Shown one piece after another: positions 61,374 to 64,000 of a stretch of 64,000 bases of DNA. The DNA is taken from positions 1-64,000 of the forward strand of contig NZ_BAWH01000002.1 of the NCBI RefSeq assembly GCF_000586435.1. Direction: 5' to 3'. Within the stretch, counting starts at the first letter, position 1, and each line of letters opens with the position of its first letter. The position numbers and the translations under genes are program-made. The stretch is from Psychrobacter sp. JCM 18901. GTDB lineage: Bacteria; Pseudomonadota; Gammaproteobacteria; Pseudomonadales; Moraxellaceae. Under the pieces are notes generated by a model. It saw only the letters and a program-made list of their open reading frames with translations. It was not told the DNA's origin and ran no database searches.

Positions 61374-62077
61374 TTATTTCTTACGATAAACTTTCCACAC
61401 CCCATTGTCTGCAAGAGGATTATTATAAGCATCGTTGCGGCGTTTACGCGGTGTCTGGCGACTATCTACAATCTTAAAGTCAGGCAGAACATGTACAATC
61501 AGACCAGTACGATAAAACCGTACTCGCTCAGGCTCTAGCATCTCGCCCTTACTATCGCGACAAAAAACATAAGCACGCAGATCGATAAATTCACGATGCG
61601 CTACCAGTCGCGCTTCCTCGTCGTTATCTAACACCGCTGTCATACGCTCGATTTCATCATCCGTATATTGACCACATTTATCAGTCAGGGCGCCTACTGC
61701 CCCAAAGCTTTTGGACTCTTTAGCGCGCGTCTTAGTCAAGTGTAGACGCTGAACATGATAGATGAATTGTGGTATTTCAAGGCTGGCAGGAAGTGGCAAG
61801 TAATCAGGTGGCATGTTGGCCGCTGGATAAAAATCCTTTGCACGCTCAAGCAGATTTTGCCAACGTTGTTGATAGGTTTGGACTTCGGCTAAGTTGCTTC
61901 ATAAATAGGCATATCACGGATTTGGCGCAAAACATCAGGTGGAAACTGTTCATTACGAAAGTTTGCAATGTCTTCTTGCAGCGTTGATAACAAAACTTTG
62001 GCGTGTTTTTTGCCATCTTTTGATGCAGGATCATCGATATAGTCTGGGGCGACAAAGGGTGCTGAGCGTCTAGACAT
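61374..62077 (-). CDS. Unrecognised soluble protein, frameshifted
   Basis: About 234 residues once one base is added near 61896 (expected YEA-LAEVQTYQQRWQNLLERA); otherwise it appears as two short frames. No family is recognised. The N-terminal half is helical and charged; residues about 100-230 hold PQFIYHVQRLHLTKTRAKESKSFGAVGAL and a Tyr/Arg-rich C-terminus (RVRFYRTGLIVHVLPDFK, then VWKVYRKK). No signal peptide or membrane helix. Upstream of the Kef-type gene on the same strand. Confidence 0.65.
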
Positions 62078-62384
62078 AGTGTTGTATCATCAATAGATAG
62101 AGTAAAAATACCAAAAAGTATGATTATAAAAATTAACTGGGGTGCTAAACAAAACTTTATAATAGTTATTATAACCACATAAGCCGATTTGAACTTAAGT
62201 TTTTTGAATGGAATAAAGCAAAAGTTTGTCGCAAATCACGACTGTCTTAATGTGATCTAGATTCTAGTTCTAATTCTACGTAACTTTTAGTATGAACCAG
62301 TATCAGATGCCTATACTTGTATTTTCTAGGTCGTGTTTCAAGTTATTGACTTCTTTATTCAATCACTTAGCTGAAAATGTATCG
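62078..62384. other. 307-bp gap before the cation efflux gene
   Basis: No gene or clear terminator recognised. Confidence 0.5.
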
Positions 62385-63567
62385 TTAATGGTTATGACCA
62401 ATATGACTATTACCATCAGGTAGCTGTCCCGAAATATCACAGACCAATGCATCGCTATGTGCGATATTCTGCGGGTGAGACGAGCTTTCGACCTGAATAG
62501 TAGCATGGTGAATACCAAGCTCTAGCAGTCTTTGTTCGAGACTGGTAATTAGAATATTTGATTCATGGATACTCATTTCACCATCGACCACCACGTGACA
62601 AGAGAGTGCATTGAGACCGCTAGTAATACTCCAAACATGTAGGTCATGTACTTTTTGTACTTGAGAGTCTTCGAGTAATTTTTGCTCTACATCGACGAGC
62701 GATATATTGGCAGGCGTTCCTTCCATCAATATATGCACAGAATCACGTACAACGCGGTAGCCACTGATTAAAATAAGCACAGCAACGATTACTGATGCCA
62801 CTGCATCTGCCCATACCCAACCAAAACCCATCATAAGTAGTGCAGCGATAATCGCAGCTACTGACCCTAACAAATCGCTCAATACGTGCAAATAGGCGCT
62901 TTGCATATTAAGGTTAACGGGTTCTTCATTATTAGGTTTCTGCTCTGCGACCTTGGCATCATCCGTACCATGATTATGGCTGTGTGGCTCGCCACCTTGA
63001 CTACCTCGATGCATTAGCCAAGCGACCAAAATATTGATCAGCATACCGATAGTCGCCACGATAAGCATGCCTTGGGTCGCAATTTCTGGCGGTGAGTTAA
63101 AGCGTTTAATCGCTTCATAAAAAAATCATCAAAGCGATTATCACAAGGGTAGCGCCATTTACCGTAGCAACTAATATCTCAAAACGCTTGTAGCCAAAAG
63201 TTTTCTGATGGGTAGCCGCTTTTTCGCCGATTTTAAATGCGACCAAAGTGGCACCAAGCGCTATCGCATCGCTCAACATATGCCCTGCATCAGATAGCAG
63301 AGCCAAACTACCAGTGAGCCAGCCACCAATGGCTTCGATAAACATGTAACCAGTAATGATAATAAAGCTGAACAGCAAGGTGCGCTGATAGCCTTTGGTA
63401 TCTCGTGCTGTGGTTGTTTGCTCTAGATGCTCATCATGATCATGATGGCCTTGGTTTTCTTGAGTGTAGTTATTTTCTTCATCTTCGCGAACGTACTTAG
63501 GCACATCCGTATTATCATACTGTTGGCTATGATTGTGCTCGTCAGAGTTTGGATTATTTGGATTCAT
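62385..63567 (-). CDS. Cation diffusion facilitator (zinc efflux type), frameshifted
   Basis: CzcD/ZitB-type CDF transporter, about 393 residues after repair, exporting zinc or related divalent metals against protons. A His-rich N-terminus (HNHSQQYDN, then HHDHDEH) leads to six helices; the metal site is seen as SDAGHMLSDAIAL in helix two and VLSDLLGSVAAIIAALL in helix five. A second His cluster lies between helices four and five (SHNHGTDD), and the C-terminal domain ends GNSHIGHNH. One extra A in a seven-A run at 63119-63125 splits it between helices three and four. Confidence 0.92.
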
Positions 63568-63801
63568 AATAATACTCAGATTCGCTGATAGTTGCGTTCG
63601 ATAGCTGATATTTACTGATAAGTGACGTTTACTAATAAGTGATGCTTGCTATGGGTAGAGTAGGCGTAGGGCATTTACCGCGTACCATTTGATAATTATA
63701 AATTTAACATAGCCAAGCATGAGAAGCTGTAACGACGAAGTAAACATGATGAGAAGAGAAGTAGAAAGATATACACCCATTTGTTGAGAGCTGCGTGAGA
63801 A

Positions 63802-64000
63802 CTACCAACCGACAGGATCAATATCCAAAGTAAGTTTAAGATATTTAGCGCTTGGTAGGGCAAGCACTGGCTGCCACCACTGTCCCAACACATGGTGCAA
63901 TTGACGACGGTCTTTGGCCAGTAGCAAAAGCTGTGCATGGTAGCGACTGTTCTTTTTACTCATGGGTGCATCAATAGGACCGAGAACAGCGAGGTTATGA
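63802..64000 (-). CDS. priA: Primosomal protein PriA, C-terminal end only
   Basis: The last 66 residues of PriA, the replication-restart helicase; the gene runs off the right edge. Readable features are LGPIDAPMSKKNSRYHAQLLL (broken here at 20), the LLAKDRRQLHHVLGQWW helix, and the ending KYLKLTLDIDPVGW. PriA C-termini have the same order (pro-ala-pro, then R-Y-R-x-Q-L-L, ending L-x-I-D-V-D-P). The stop is at 63802. Confidence 0.85.
   Translation of the reverse strand, partial: HNLAVLGPIDAPMSKKNSRYHAQLLLLAKDRRQLHHVLGQWWQPVLALPSAKYLKLTLDIDPVGW

Noticed and set aside
63696..63938. An 80-residue minus-strand open frame near the right edge
   Set aside because: It is an alternate frame across the priA 3' end; the true frame reads the PriA C-terminus and stops at 63802.
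1..64000. CRISPR arrays, insertion sequences, prophage or integron elements
   Set aside because: No spaced repeat array, transposase, integrase or flanking target duplication was seen; base composition appears even throughout.
1..64000. tRNA or rRNA genes
   Set aside because: No cloverleaf-like stretch or rRNA motif was recognised in any intergenic region; a tRNA scan would be needed to exclude one fully.

Overview
The window looks like chromosomal DNA of a gammaproteobacterium in the Moraxellaceae, most probably Psychrobacter. This rests on the moderate, AT-leaning base composition, the MurG-MurC-Ddl-FtsQ-FtsA-FtsZ-LpxC run cut off from the rest of the dcw cluster, DciA beside lpxC, NadR-like/PnuC salvage genes, and protein styles familiar from that genus. 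The assignment is recognition, not a database search. I see no transposase, integrase, phage gene, CRISPR array, rRNA or tRNA; this is core chromosome with a few lineage-specific genes.

Layout. 1-6.3 kb: two pirins, a nitroreductase, a DUF962 membrane protein, the nicotinamide riboside salvage pair nadR-like/pnuC, and a small PspC protein. 6.7-14.7 kb: glyQ-glyS, a small PP0621-like protein, zapA with a coiled-coil partner divergent from ygfB, argE, and a LysE exporter. 15-29 kb: a YejM-like envelope protein, miaB, slt, an RNase T2-like protein lacking its catalytic histidines, mdh, a DUF2789 protein, ribF, a GNAT acetyltransferase, a lipoprotein, murJ and ampD. 29.2-35.3 kb: a DUF4105 envelope protein, a YeeZ-type epimerase, an unknown protein, pyrE, gshB. 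35.5-46.3 kb: murG, murC, ddl, ftsQ, ftsA, ftsZ, lpxC, dciA, and a CHAP amidase. 46.4-55.2 kb: a DOMON-like protein, yhbY divergent from rlmE-ftsH-folP (a conserved gammaproteobacterial order), sdhE with a YgfX-like partner, a YidB-like protein, recX. 55.2-64 kb: recA, a 1 kb gene-free region with DnaA boxes beside an AT-rich stretch, trmB, a DUF2628 protein, a Kef-type antiporter, an unknown gene, a zinc-type CDF transporter, and the 3' end of priA.

The genes share themes of wall synthesis, recycling and division (murJ, ampD, slt, murG, murC, ddl, ftsQAZ, zapA, CHAP amidase), outer membrane assembly (lpxC, YejM-like), and translation and RNA maintenance (glyQS, miaB, yhbY, rlmE, trmB).

The dominant oddity is technical or biological: I can reconstruct 33 reading-frame breaks in 24 genes, including glyS, murG, murC, ftsA, ftsZ, pyrE and gshB, which a living cell can hardly lose. 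Seventeen are one extra base in a run of exactly seven A or T. The simplest reading is homopolymer error in the assembly. I therefore annotate each broken gene as one CDS over its full reconstructed extent and name the break. The most interesting non-coding signal is the origin-like region at about 56.77-57.01 kb.
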